Shown here: in pieces, positions 48,301 to 60,597 of the stretch | How the letters are laid out: the number at the start of each line of letters is the position of its first letter | How positions within the stretch are numbered: position 1 is the first letter of the stretch | Source: Stachybotrys elegans | Taxonomy: Eukaryota > Ascomycota > Sordariomycetes > Hypocreales > Stachybotryaceae | DNA length: 64,000 bases | Direction: 5' to 3' | Assembly (NCBI GenBank): GCA_020746835.1 | Contig: JAGPNK010000020.1 | Coordinates: 186,001-250,000 of the forward strand | Program-made: the position numbers and the translations under genes | Notes under the pieces: generated by a model | What the model was told of the DNA's origin: nothing | What the model saw: the letters and a program-made list of their open reading frames with translations, nothing else | Database searches by the model: none

Positions 48301-51300
48301 CCCCTCAAGACACCAAGGCTCGCGGCTCAGAGGGTCCGGGCGAGACAGGAACGCAGCGTTGGGTGCAACACGCCGCTTCTCCGGCCAAACCACCAGACCG
48401 GGAAGCCCATGTGCATATTTTCTTGTTTGCTCCCTGCTGGTGCGTCGGCCGGTTAATAGTTTCAACTCATCCTGGTGGTGGTGGACCGCCGACTCCACGA
48501 CGGCTTGCTGCTCGTACTATGTATGCATATTTCGTCCGATGGAAGAGGCAACAACGGACAGAGACCGAAACACACAGACAGAGAGGAGAGATCATCAACC
48601 ATGGTCGTGATCATGGCAAGACACCAGGCGTCAGTCAGCCCGCCAGTAGCCGAAACACACAGGGCTGACGCAGTTGAGCGCCAGCCGGAAGGTTATTTGT
48701 CATTTTAAGCCACCCAGATGAGACATGCAACACCTATTATAACATAGGCTTCCATTTCAACTAAAGCTTCCTTCTTCTTGTTCTATCGGCTGAACCCGAT
48801 GAGACTCCAATACAACCTACGTACCTACCTATGTACCTACATGTGTACTAGACCTTCCAGGTTAAAAGGGTCCATTCAGCCAGCCAATAGGCTACGATTC
48901 AGACAGCTCGGTTGAAACACGAATCCGTAATAGATGGATGTTGTACCCGTAACTTATGCACATGAATGTCCCGCCTCTTCTCTGATCTGGAGAAGAGACC
49001 CTTGATGTGCTAACCAGAATGACAAACCGATGCCATTGATTTGCCATTGCCACGTCCATCTACGGATACGGATACTTGGGTTGATTCGGGGCAAAACCCG
49101 AATAAGAAGCAAGACCCTCTTGCCATGGCCCGTGCCCCCTTTAGCCCTTGAACTGGCACTGAGACCCCAAATCCATCTCCATCTCCACCTCGTCTCTCGC
49201 TCCCACCTCTCCATCTCTTTTTTCCACTCCATACCTTCAGGGCGCCCCCCCTTGAGCCCCTCTACGACCCTGCACTCGCGAGCCCAACAACCGGATCTGA
49301 TGTTTGTTTGCATCGCTAGTAAACCTACGACCGACTTCAGGGATCGGGATGCTACGTAGCGACCGTCGACGGATACCCCTCTTGCCGGTACGAGATGCTG
49401 CAGCAAGCCGAAGCCCAGTTACGAGAGAGCTTGTGACGGCTCCCAGACAGCCTAGGTTTGCGACGACAAGCTGTCCCAAATCAGTTGGACTAACGGGTGT
49501 TCCGCAGCCATCGATCTGGTGATACAAGCCCCAAACCCAGTACCAGCCTTCCTTACTATGAAACCAACCCCCCCCCCCCCCTCTTCCCCCGGCGTCATCG
49601 TCATCTCTCACGTGCAAACTAGCAAAAAGGAAACCCAGTTTGCACATCCGCACTCCAACCCCAAGTTTCCCATCTCGCCCACAACCACAGTGGAGGATGC
49701 GCATGGCATACATAGCACGCACCATGTGTATGTATGCATGAACATGTGCTGCCGTTCCCATTCGCTGGTTCGCATTCCTATTATGAGAATCCATCAAGTA
49801 TTTTATCACTCTAAATACCGCTTCTGTGGGACCTCTGACGTTGGCGCTGGGCTACGACCCGAGAAGGCTGGAACGAAGGCGAGACTGTTGGACCTCGTGG
49901 TTCCCACTCACGGCCATGGAGGGGGGCGTGCGCGAGTGCGTGCGTGCGGTTGTTGGAAGTGGAAGTGGAAGTGCTGCACCCACCACAGGCCACAGGAGCC
50001 ACAAGAGGGCGGGGAGTGGTTCTCTCATGCATTTGCAATGCATGCATGGGTAGGATAATTTACGGAGCTGGCTGGGCTTTTGGGTGTGAGGGTGTGAGAC
50101 CCTTTCGATCCTGCGACCATCTTACTGGTTGCGGTTCGACCGACTTGCATGGTCTGGGTTGCATCGATGTCTTCAACCAGGTCCTCGACTGTCATAGACC
50201 TCGACTCCCCGGCCGGGGACCCCCACGCGTCCATCGGAGCATGCCCCGTTCATACAGGTGCTCTGCGCTCTGCTGCCCTTCTCTCTCCAAGCTTGCGCAA
50301 GCATGCGCAGTCAATACTGTTTCCCGCTCGCCCTCTCACCCCCTCTCGAGCTTGGCTTAGACTTGGACTTGGGTATTGTGCCGGCAAAAATCCATCCATA
50401 TATCCGACCTTTCGAGTCCCAACTCGGCGCACCTTTTGCTATGCCAAACCTTTGCATTTAGCCGTTCGTCCCATGAGCGCAGTGGATGGGATGGGTGTGG
50501 GATGATCGAGCGAGCTCCCCTGACTCGTGTGCCGCTGGCGCCCCCCCGTCTTACCACAGCCCTCTGCTCATCATCCTCCTCCCCCCAACCATGATGGCCA
50601 CGGTCGCACACCATTGCGCTCATCGAGGACCGACAACAACAAGAAAGAGGCGTCAAATTTGCCAGGGCTGAGAGCATGGCAGTCAAGCACGGCATGTGTT
50701 CACCGGCACATCCTTACCATCATAGAGTTGGAGCCTTGGCTTCAAATTAGTCGTCTCGTTGCGGCCGCAACACGATCCACACTTGCCGCCATTTGAGCCT
50801 CGACAAGCAGAGGAATGCCCCCATCCCTTATTAGCCTCATTTTGTCCATTTCTCCGCCTACAACATCTCGTCTTTGCTTTCTGGATGGGCAAACTCAATC
50901 TCCCGTCAAGGAGCAACACGTCGTCAAGGTTTGGGTCATTGCATGACAAGGGGGTTGCGTTATGGCCAGGGCGGTTGAACATTACCAGGCTACCATGCCC
51001 TTTAATTCCACCAAACCAAGCTGATGACTCCAGAATTCATTCACTCCTTCAGTCCCCGTCCCATTGCTTGGAAGGCAGGGCGGGCGCATATGCGAGTTGG
51101 TTTGTAGTAATGCATAGTGCTTCTCTATTAAGATTGCTACATGCTCTGGCGCTGGCGCGCAGCTTCATGGAGGATGCAAGCGCTGTGGTTCCCCGGATGA
51201 GATGGATGGACAATCGCTGGTGCTGGGATGCAAGAAGGGCCTTTCGGAGATGTGATATGCACATGGCTGTTTTCGTATCTGGCCTGGTATATACGATCAG

Positions 51301-54125
51301 ATGCATGCTCTTGGCGGGATGGATTGGTCCGTGACTCGCGCGTGACGCTTCTGCCGCAACGGGATGCATACACGGCAAAACACCATGTCTGTACATCCCG
51401 TTGGCACGGCGCGTGAGCGCGCAAGTCCCTATACATACGTCAGCAAGCTCGATCGTCGTCCCCAGGGTAAAGAGAAGCCATCGTGATTCGATGGATCGAG
51501 GGTTCTCTCTCCTCCTCGTCCGCTGTTTGGATTGTCGGAATACCCTCTGCTTCCCCCCGGATGGAAACCCCGTCGTCACCTCCTTGCCTATTGGCCTTGG
51601 CCACTCGAGATCTTCAGAAAACGGATTGCAAGTGGCGTCAGCATCCACCGATTAACTCGCTCTCTCCGCCAACTCCATTGCTCCAATCCCCACAATTTCC
51701 TTGTTGTTTCATGGGATTCGAAACCAAGACTGGTGACATAAAGGATCGCCCTGTCCATTTCCCCTTTCCCAGTTAGTACCCCGCGGCCGTTGGAAGCGAG
51801 CGAGGAGAGAGGCGTTGCCGCTTCCCTTTGCTCGTGCCGTCCGTCGTCCGTCACCGCATAGTCAAGCATCAGCGTGCGACTAGCTGAGCCCAGACAGCCA
51901 GACAGCCTCGCCATCACACGCGGACCGTCGCAGTAGTCGACGGCGGCAGCTTCTTTGGTTTTCCGCTGGTTGCACCCCGTGGTAAGACCGGACCCAGGCG
52001 ATATCCGACAATAGTGCTGCTTCCAGCGACCAGGCCCCCCCACCTCGATACCCTGAACTGCCTCGATGCGCGCAATAAAACGGACTGAGAATGTCACCCA
52101 TGTGGACGAGAACCCCCACCCACAACGGCGAATTTGGCCATGGCGCCCAGTGATTGGGTTTGGAGTAGCGTCCCCTGCGCGGTCAGGTTCCCTTTTGCGA
52201 GAATCGTAGCGCCCCGGAAGACCCATTCGGAGAACCTCCGTGTCCTCACGAGGGCAGGCTGGCATTGATGTGGAATTCGACGGACCAAAAGGGCGCCTCG
52301 CATCGTCATGTCGACGGAGCGGACGGCAAAGGACGGGGAGGTCGAGGCATATCGCAATATCGTAACCGCGGGACGGGAGTGGTTGGGCTCGGGGAAACCG
52401 GGTTCGGGAGGCGGGTTGAGGGGGGAATGCATTCCATCCGTCATCATCTGCAGCGGCACTCATCCACCAACCGATCCCTGCTTTCCAACTTATTCCCATG
52501 TACATTCGGTCGTCGTTCGGTACGCAAGGTGAGGAGCAGTCGTCGTCGGCGTCGTATGTGTGTGTGTATACCGGGCTCGCTTAAAGCGACGACCCTCATC
52601 GTCGTCGAGTCCCATTGGAGCCCAAACACCGGGCCTTCAGCCAAGTACGCATGCCATATTGCGTACTTGTATGCACATCGGGAAATTCGATCCGGTACCG
52701 TGCTTGCCGTCGTCGGTTAGGTGGTGGCGGAGAGGTTCGGGGTAGAGAGAGTACGAGTTGCGGCCATGTTGAGTGAGCATTGCTAGTCCTTGTTTGGCAA
52801 GCGACATGTTACATCTTGTGATTCGTATGCAACAGTAGGGTGAGGCAGACTAGAATGCTGGCTGAAGACAAAGACGGGATCCAGGGCTTTATGTACTGTA
52901 CAGATACCATGCACGGAGTTTTAGGGGTTTCAGCGACGGGGAGGACGGGATCATAATATTCTTATCTCGCGTGCTTCACGCAGTCCGTGGTGATCAGGCA
53001 AACCTGGAAACAAAAGGACCCTGGCGATTCGCTAGAGATAGGGTGAAATCAACGTTTCCGTGGGCGTTATCTCGCAATGGCGCCCTGGCAGTCGACAATC
53101 TGAGGCACTTGCATATGGGGGGGGACCCTGCCCTCAATCAGATTCGCAATATTCTGGGGCAGATAACGAATCCTGCCATGCCTGCCAAGCATGGGCACAC
53201 GACTCTCTGGCCAGCCCGTGCTCTTCGCGCGCAAGACGGAATCCCAGCGCTTCACCGGCTGGGTCGGGCTTGGTTGACCTTATCTCTGGCTGTTAATATC
53301 CAGACGATTCCCACCTTCCGCATACTGATGAACCAAGAGGCGCGATAGCAACTTGGGTCCGACATAAGTACCCGACCGACCAAATCATCAGGTGGTAATT
53401 CTTATCAACGTCGGTTATCTGTCGTTGGACTATCTCTGCGCCTCAGTCCCATAAACTCGAGATAGTGCACAATACAAGTATTTGCATGTATTGTTTATCT
53501 TTGTGCCTTGGCGTGAGATAACCAAACTGCACCCTCCACAAGTAAAGACCAATTAATGCTGGTGAGAGTCGAATAAATCCAGAATCCGTAAGAAAACAAA
53601 AACATATCCAAAACTCCTTGACGCTGCCTATGTTCTATTTCTATTTATTTATCTATTTATTTTCCATACAGTCTCGTGTTTTTGTCCTTCATCTTGTTGA
53701 TATCCATCCCATATGGTACACTTTGATGCATCCTTATCTGGGACTTGGTGATAGCGGATGCGGCCTGGCGCGCGCCATGTGCTGGCCTTATGCGTGTCTC
53801 CCATTTGGGATTTTGGACTGAACGCCACATCACCTAGCATTAGGGCCTAGATTTCATGTTCAACGTGATCTATCATGCCCGCCTTGTTTGACTTGTCGGA
53901 TGACAGAGACGATCTGATCTGGGTGTTCCACAGTTGACTTGCATCATGTGCAGGCGTGCAACTTTCGCTTAGTCATCCAGCAAGCCCAACTTCGTGAAGC
54001 TCCAGATGACGAAAAGTATTCGAAATTTGGACTTCAAAACATCAATTCCCAACATCGCCCCCATCCGTGGCCTTCTCGCCTTTGCCAATCCTGTCGCCAA
54101 GAGCGCCCATCACGTGTGATTCAAA
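45317..54125. other. 8.8-kb region without recognisable gene, areA upstream
   Basis: The areA promoter and leader occupy the left end; a GTGGT-rich tract lies at about 45.88-45.98 kb. The longest frames (281 codons at 47653-48498, 305 codons at 51588-52505, both minus) show no domain and compete with open frames on the other strand. TACCTA-type repeats occur at 48819-48845. A run of 14 C lies at 49568-49581. A perfect 8-bp inverted repeat with a 3-bp loop lies at 50026-50044. Spliced small genes or non-coding RNAs cannot be excluded. Confidence 0.5.
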
Positions 54126-54998
54126 ATGCCCAAGGAAAAGAACTACAATCCCGTTCAGGCTCAGCGGAAAGCCGACAAAGCTCGAGCTATCAAGAAAGGT
54201 ACGAGGCCAAACTCCAACCATCCTCGCCGCAGCTAACCATGTCTTGCAGGCAAGGCAGACTTGCAGGACCGCCGAAATGAGAAGCTGGCGCTCAAGAATC
54301 CCGACAGGATCCAGAAACAGATCGACGACCTAAAAGCCATCACGACAAGCGGCGGCAAGCTGACGCGCCACGAGGAGCAGACACTTGATGGCCTGGAGAA
54401 GGAACTGAAAGCAGTCAAGAGGGCCAGGGAAAGCCTCGGAGACAAAGCCCCTTCGTTTGGAAGAAGCTGGAACAGAGACCACGACGGACGAGGTGGGGTG
54501 CTGGGCAAGAGGCGTCGAGGCTCCCATGATGGATCCAGCAGCGACGAGGACGTGCCGGAAGACGTCAGGAAGATCCCGATGCCGCGCGACACACCACCGC
54601 CGATACCCAAAGACGTTATGGACAAGTGGTACGCGAAACGACGGGCTCGACGAGAAGCAGAGAATGCGGCCAAGAGGGAGCGCGACGGCGAGGAGAGCGT
54701 CCCTCAAAACAAGGCCCCCGCTGTCGAATCCAAGACGGTATACGAAGCCAAGCCCATCATGAGGAACCTCCGCCAGGAAGCCGTTTCAGCCTTTGTTCCC
54801 ACGGCTGTCCAGATGAAGCTCAACAAGGGCCAGGGCGCTGGCGGGTTGCTGGAGCCAGAGGAGGCGGATCAGTTGGAACAGGAAGGCTATCTGAGGCTGT
54901 CGACAACCACCACACAATCACAATCGCGACCACAAACGCAGGGCGAATCCTCCCGGAAAGTCACTGTAGAGGAGGCCGACGACGAAGAAGAAGACTAG
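54126..54998 (+). CDS. wbp11: Wbp11-like pre-mRNA splicing protein
   Basis: 273 aa from exons 54126-54198 and 54250-54998 (51-nt intron, CTAACC branch, TTGCAG end, phase 1). The first residues MPKEKNYNPVQAQRKADKAR and the following RAIKKGKADLQDRRNEKLALKNP region are the conserved Wbp11/ELF5 N-terminal domain. It is Lys/Arg-rich and probably carries the nuclear localisation signal. A short proline motif (MPRDTPPPIPKD) at ~158-170 fits the WW-domain-binding segment. The conserved C-terminal piece RNLRQEAVSAFVPTAVQMKL precedes an acidic end. Animal WBP11 works with PQBP1 in the spliceosome; the fungal form is shorter and nuclear splicing is the expected role. Confidence 0.92.
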
Positions 54999-55985
54999 AA
55001 GGAGCAGGTCCAGAGTTGACGCACCGCTGCAATGACGACACACCTTACACACCACATGATACCCGGGCATCTACGACAAATCCGTACGACGACTGTTTCT
55101 GTTGACTTTATTTATTCAAATATTATAGACTGCTTCTTCCATGGAGACTATATTGACATCACGAACGAGGGTTCTCCTCGACAACTCGGCTCCTGAGTAG
55201 AGTTGACAGTCCCGCTGCTCACCCTCCAACGAAGCCGTCATGCGACTGTATTATCAGGACCCAAGCAACTTCCGCCTAACGAGCAGAGCATAATGGTGAC
55301 AAGCCACTCACATCTTCATTCTCCAGCGGCTAGATTAGAGCCTTTCTTCCAGAAGAGGCTTGCATATTCCTCGAAAATGGCAGATACTGTATATCCCTTC
55401 CTCCCGAGGACAGACAACTGCCAACCGCTCTAGCATCTGCTGGACAAATAGCCTTCGCTTGAGAGGTTACAGGCTTCTCAACGCCACAACTCGGCATGAG
55501 TCAACTACTGCCTGCAAACGGAATCTAAGTTGAATTTGGCACAGAGAGGGGGCGGGAAAAAAAACTTGGTGGATGGGCCGACTTTGATTTCCATTACACA
55601 TCGAGTTGCCGGACCAATCGAAACTACCAGGCAATTGAGATTCGGCTGGCATGGATTTCTCCAGCCGTTGCTCCACACTCGGAGAAGAGACTTCAGCAGT
55701 CAACCTAAACAAGCCTGGCCGGGGGGCATTCTGTCGAGCATTTGAGCCGTGGCCCCCCACCTCTTTTCAACTGTCGGTCTGCTCCGTTCTCCGTCTGATA
55801 TTTGTATAAGTACGTAACTAGGGCCTGGGGAGGATATTTTGTGCGTCAGAGCCAACTTCAGTCCCATTGCCCGTTCTTGTCCTTGGATCAGGGCAGGCCA
55901 GGCCGTCTCTCATTGTCCCTTACCTTACCCCTCCTCGCCCAGCGGCCGGCAGAGGAATAACACACACACACGTACAATACACACC
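54999..55985. other. intergenic
   Basis: 3' flank of wbp11 and promoter of the transporter. A CA-rich stretch lies just before the transporter start (55962-55984). No gene seen. Confidence 0.6.
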
Positions 55986-57558
55986 ATGGACGCGAAACAA
56001 GTCATCTCCGGGCCAATGCATGATGAGCCCACGGCACCCGATGTGACCGCTGCACCTCCCCCGGCCGACCTGGAGTCACCGCCGACGGCTGACCAGAAAC
56101 TAGAGAAACAGCAGACGGCCGCCAGCGCCGCCTCGGCCCCGGTCTCGCTCGGCGGCGAGGCGTACCCGGAGGGCGGGCTGAGCGCGTGGGTCGTGGTCCT
56201 CGGCTCCTGGCTAGCCATGTTCACCGGCATGGGCATCATGAACACCATCCCCATCTTCCACTCGTACACGCACACGCACCAGCTCCGCGACCACAGGTAC
56301 GACACCATCGGCTGGATCTACTCCATCTACACCTTCCTCGCCTTTGCTTGCGGCATCTACATCGGCCCCATCTTCGACAAGTATGGCCCCAAGTGGCTGC
56401 TGGCCGCCGGCACGGCTTCCACCACGGCCGGCATGCTCTGCATGAGCTTCAGTCACGGTATGAACGAATCTTGGTTTCTCCCCCCTCCCCTCCTCTTCTG
56501 GCTTCATTCTCGCTTTAACCATTAGATCCCCTCGCCATGGGAACTGCTCACCTGATCTCTGGCTCTTGTAGCTCTTGTGTATCAACCATGCCTCCCCGTT
56601 CTACCACACCCTCAGTCAGAAAACAGTTCGCTGATCCCTCTCTTCAGACCTATGGCATTTCATCCTCTCCTTCGGCCTCCTGTGCGGGCTGGGCACCTCC
56701 CTCATCTTCACGCCATCCATTGCAGCTGTCGGCCACTGGTTCAAGGCCCGCCGGAGCTTCGCGACGGGCATCGCCTCCACGGCTGGCAGCATCGGCGGCA
56801 TCGTCTACCCGCTGATGCTGTCCTCGCTGTTTGAGCGCGTCGGCTTCGCCTGGGCCACGCGCGTCCTCGCCCTCTTGTGCCTCGTCTGCGGCGCCCTCGG
56901 CATTCTGCTCGTCCGGTCCCGCCTCCCGCCCGCCGTCAACGCCAAGGCCCAGCCAGACTTTCGCATCTTCCGCCAGGTGCCCTTCTTGCTCACGTCCATG
57001 GGCATCTTCATGATGGAGTTTGCACTCTTCATCCCCCTGACGTACATCTCCAGCTACGCCATCGCCCAGGGCTTCTCCTCCCAGTTCGCCTTCAACCTTG
57101 TCGCCATCCTCAACGCTGCTTCCGCTCTCGGTCGTGCCGTGCCCGGCTACTACGGCGATTTCCTCGGGCCGTTCAACGTCTGCATTCTGGCCGTTGCCAT
57201 GTGCATCGTGTCCATTCTCTGCGTGTGGCTTCCCTCGGGTCACACCACGGCGGGCATCATCCTCTTTACCGTTCTATGGGGGTTTGGCGGAGGCACCAAC
57301 ATCTCCATGTCCCCCGTCTGTGTCGGCATGTTGTGTAAGACACAGGAGTACGGCCGATATTACGCCACCTGCTACACCCTCGTATCTATCGCCTGCTTGA
57401 TTGGCATTCCCATTGGCGGCGCCATCTTGCGAGTGAGCGACGGCGATTACGCTGGCCTCATCATCTTCACTGCTATCATTTATGCGCTGTCCGCTGGGTT
57501 TCTGTTCGCCGCCAAGATCGCCAAACTTGGCTGGAAGGGCTGGCGGGCCGTGTTCTAA
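55986..57558 (+). CDS. MFS transporter, monocarboxylate (MCT/MCH) type
   Basis: A 460-aa plasma-membrane or organelle transporter of the monocarboxylate-porter branch of the major facilitator superfamily. Exon 1 is 55986-56457 and exon 2 is 56648-57558. The 190-nt intron joins SFSH to DLWHFILSFGLLCGLG within TM helix 4. The ~70-residue N-terminal tail is Ala/Pro/Thr-rich. The first helix starts with the family motif YPEGGLSAWVVVLGSW. The loop between helices 2 and 3 has GPIFDKYGPKW, the MFS motif A region. Twelve helices can be read, with AVGHWFKARRSFATGIA after helix 5. It is not near a biosynthetic cluster, so the substrate (monocarboxylate, metabolite or drug) is undetermined. Confidence 0.9.
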
Positions 57559-57977
57559 GCTGCTGCTGTCACGCAATGACCGCAGATACTCCAGGATGGT
57601 TCATATATTGACACTCACGGTAGGGTCTTTCTCCTCATTCATATTCTATTCTTGTCGGCTCGGAATAGCACTGGGAATTAGCCAAGGCGTACGCGTTACA
57701 AAAGCATTTCCGTAAACGATCTCATGATAAAGCATATGTAGTTAGTATCGGGATTTATTATTCAAAATGAATAGAGCATAATATTGGTGCCATCTGTATA
57801 TCATCAACAAATGTTGCATCCCATGTGTGCCACGGTTGACATTTATAGACCTCGAATATATACAACATTGGCTCGAGAGTATATTGTTTATCATTCGACA
57901 GGCCCATGTATATTTTATCTATCATCCAATATAATGCCAGTATATAACTCTTTCAAGCTTCTTTGTACATCTGATGT
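57559..57977. other. AT-rich 3' flank between convergent genes
   Basis: About 0.4 kb, clearly more AT-rich than its surroundings and shared by the ends of the MFS and acetyl-CoA transporter genes. No gene seen. Confidence 0.6.
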
Positions 57978-59753
57978 CTATTTTCCCCCAGACAGCCTCC
58001 ATGCTCTCAGCGGCAGGCTCTGCAGATGCAGCACCTTGGGCTGGATATAGAGAAGGAAGGTAGCCACGCCAAACAAAACACAAAGGATGTTGACAATGTA
58101 ATATCCATCATGAATCAGCACACATGTTCCGCCCCCGTTCTCGCATCTCTCCTTTTCTGCCTGCACGGCGCAGGAGAAGGGTTCCATCACGGCTGGTCCC
58201 TTCAAGTCAAGCCCGGCAGTCTGGCCTGGGTTGCAGGTTGCCGATGTGAACGCATCGACCATTCTAAGCACAAAGTATCGAGGAAATGTGCCGCCAAGGT
58301 TTGAGACACTGGCGAAGAAGTTAGCACATGTACGGTTCAGACTCTCACTGTCTTGAAAAGGCACTCACGTTGCGAGCAGAGTCATGTATGTGCCACCAAT
58401 GACAGGGTCAGACACCCGGGCGTGGAAGGCCGAGACTGCGACAAACATGATGGTGTTGGTAAATGTTGAGAAGACGTGCGAAGCAATCACCACGAGCAGA
58501 TATCCAGAGGTGACGCCCTCTGCAGGGAACATGGCCACTGTCGTCTGCGCAACAATCGCCGCGACAAGCCGGCCCATGAAGCCCCAGCACCACAGACGCA
58601 TAGGCGTGTATCGCTGCGACCACATGCCCGCGTAGTAGCCCAGGCCAATCTCAAAGGGAAAGTCAATGAGAACTGTCAAGGCCATGTTGTCCTTGCCAAA
58701 CCCCTTGTCGAGGAGCTTCAAGTTGGTGACACCGTCATTGGCCTGGAAGCCGATCTTGGCAATCAGGTGTACAATGATGATGGTTTGCACATTCTTGAGC
58801 TTCAAGATACCCCACATGATGCGGTAGACATCCCACACGCCATCCTCGTTCCGCGACTTGTCCTCTCGCTTCAAGATGGCCAATCCGATCGTGACAGCGA
58901 TGTAAGCCCATCCCCAGAATGTGAGGTAGCCGCCTAGAGAGAGTAGCCCCTCGTCTGAGGGCACCGTCCTAATCCACTTGTTTGCAAAGTCTGACGCATT
59001 GAAAGCCAGGAAGACGGTGTATGACATGAAGTGGCCGGCCGTCAATCCTACAGTCTGCGCTGTAGAAGCATACGACACATTGCCAGGGGTCAAGAGAGTC
59101 AGAGCCCAGCCATCCACGGCGATATCCTGAGTAGCGCACATCAGGACGAGAAAGAACCACCACAGCATGAAACCCCAGACAGTCGGGCCTCCGGGCTTGC
59201 CGGTCGTCTGCATCATAGACTCGACATGGGATCCCAACCACAGCATTCCGAATCCCGAGAAGAACTGAATAGGTACAATCCATGTCTTGCGCCTACCAAT
59301 CTTTGCGCTCCACACGGCGTCCACAAAGGGGCTCCAGAGCAGCTTCAGAGAATACGGGTATGATGCCAAGCTGAAAATGCCGATGTCGCTGTAGGACATG
59401 TGGTTCTTGAGCAGAAACGGAACAGAACCCGTCGCAAGACCCATGGGAATGCCCTGCAGAAAGTAGAGCAGAACTAGCAGCAAGAAGTTTCTCTGGTCAC
59501 TTTTGGGCAGCTCAAAGAAGCCCAGGTTGTTGGCAGTTGGCGTCTTTGGTACACGCTCGTCCAGGGAAAAGTCGTCGCGGGCTATGTAGTTGGCCGTGAC
59601 GGAGCCGGAGTCCGTATTGGCGCCCTTGCGGCGCATCTCCACGCCCACGTTCATCTTCCCATTCGCTGTGCCGACGCTCTCAGGAAGAATGGTGGTATCG
59701 ACAGAGGGCGTGTCGAGCTTAAGCGTCTTCGGACGTCGGGATCGGGCACCCAT
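57978..59753 (-). CDS. acetyl-CoA transporter (SLC33A1/AT-1 family)
   Basis: A polytopic transporter of the acetyl-coenzyme A transporter family; animal AT-1 moves acetyl-CoA into the ER lumen for protein acetylation. 571 aa from exon 1 (59753-58369) and exon 2 (58308-57978) with a 60-nt intron (GTGAGT, GCTAAC, CGCCAG). An ~80-residue polar N-terminus precedes FLQGIPMGLATGSVPFLLK, YSLKLLWSPFVDAVW, GRRKTWIVP, CATQDIAVDGWALTLL and GTYMTLLATVSNLGGTFPRY, all characteristic of the family. The C-terminal half contains several Cys in a loop and a last hydrophobic helix. Human AT-1 has 549 aa. The start is the first ATG; the frame is open upstream without another ATG. Confidence 0.95.
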
Positions 59754-60597
59754 ATGTAATAAGTGTCGGACGATTCGGCGGTTGGCGAAAAAAGAAGTGT
59801 GTCGATGAGGTGGTTGAAGAATAATCTCGTACCCGAGAAACAGCAAGATTGGACGGAGATGTGATGTAAGAGAGCGACGAAGAGTGAGAGATTGCGTATA
59901 GGCAGCAAGGGAAAGCGATCCAAGATGAAAGACGCAGGATCGAGTTTGTGGATTGTGCGACCAACGAAATGTCTTTTGTCACAACGCTACCGTGGCCTCA
60001 ATTCGCAACAGGCAGATGAATGGGTCGCTAGTGGCGAATGATGGGAAGGAATAAAAGGGACCTGGACGGGTTCGAAAAGAATGTCGACGTGGTCGCGGCC
60101 GGATGGAGGAGCGAGAGACGGGATGCAAGACAAGGAGCGAAGCGAAGCGAAACGAAGCGAGGCGAAGCGCAAACCAGCAAGGGCACAGAAAGAGGGTGCT
60201 CGTGGTGAAGCTCCCAAATGCTGCTCGATGGTGAGCGAGGTTCCGAGGGGCCCTTGACGATGGAAGCCTTCAACCCCAGGCTGACAGGCCCTCGAGCACC
60301 CCTGACCCTTCCTTTCCCAGGTTGGTATGGTCGACTTCTTCCTACGGCCCAGTTCCTCCTACGGACAAATGTAGTTCCTTACCACAGTGGGTGCTGGTGG
60401 ACCGATCTGGCTATCGGCCCCTGTAAAAGTGCTTGTCCAATGCTGATCGCCAAAAGCTTGGGTCCCTTATCTTATCGGTGCCAGAACCATTGACAAGCCG
60501 TGCTTTAATATGTACATGTTAATCGTCGCGACGGCATCGCGTCATCAGCATCTGAACACCGCCCCTCCAACAGGGAATCTCACATCAAATTCCCAAC
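59754..60597. other. divergent promoter region
   Basis: Shared 0.84-kb promoter between the acetyl-CoA transporter (-) and the CENP-O gene (+), with a GAAGC/GCGAA minisatellite at 60136-60170. No gene seen. Confidence 0.65.
60136..60170. repeat. GCGAA/GAAGC minisatellite
   Basis: About seven 5-bp units (GCGAA with variants) within the divergent promoter. Confidence 0.8.

Noticed and set aside
47653..48498. 281-codon minus-strand open frame
   Set aside because: No recognisable domain, biased composition, and competing open frames on the plus strand (48122-48610, 48363-48668). It could be revisited with RNA data.
50026..50044. Perfect 8-bp inverted repeat CATGCATT/AATGCATG with a 3-bp loop
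   Set aside because: No T-run, tRNA or gene end next to it; a single short palindrome is not enough to call a terminator or a protein-binding site.
51588..52505. 305-codon minus-strand open frame
   Set aside because: Arg/Gly/Pro-rich composition typical of GC-rich shadow frames, no domain; its first codon region overlaps other open frames.
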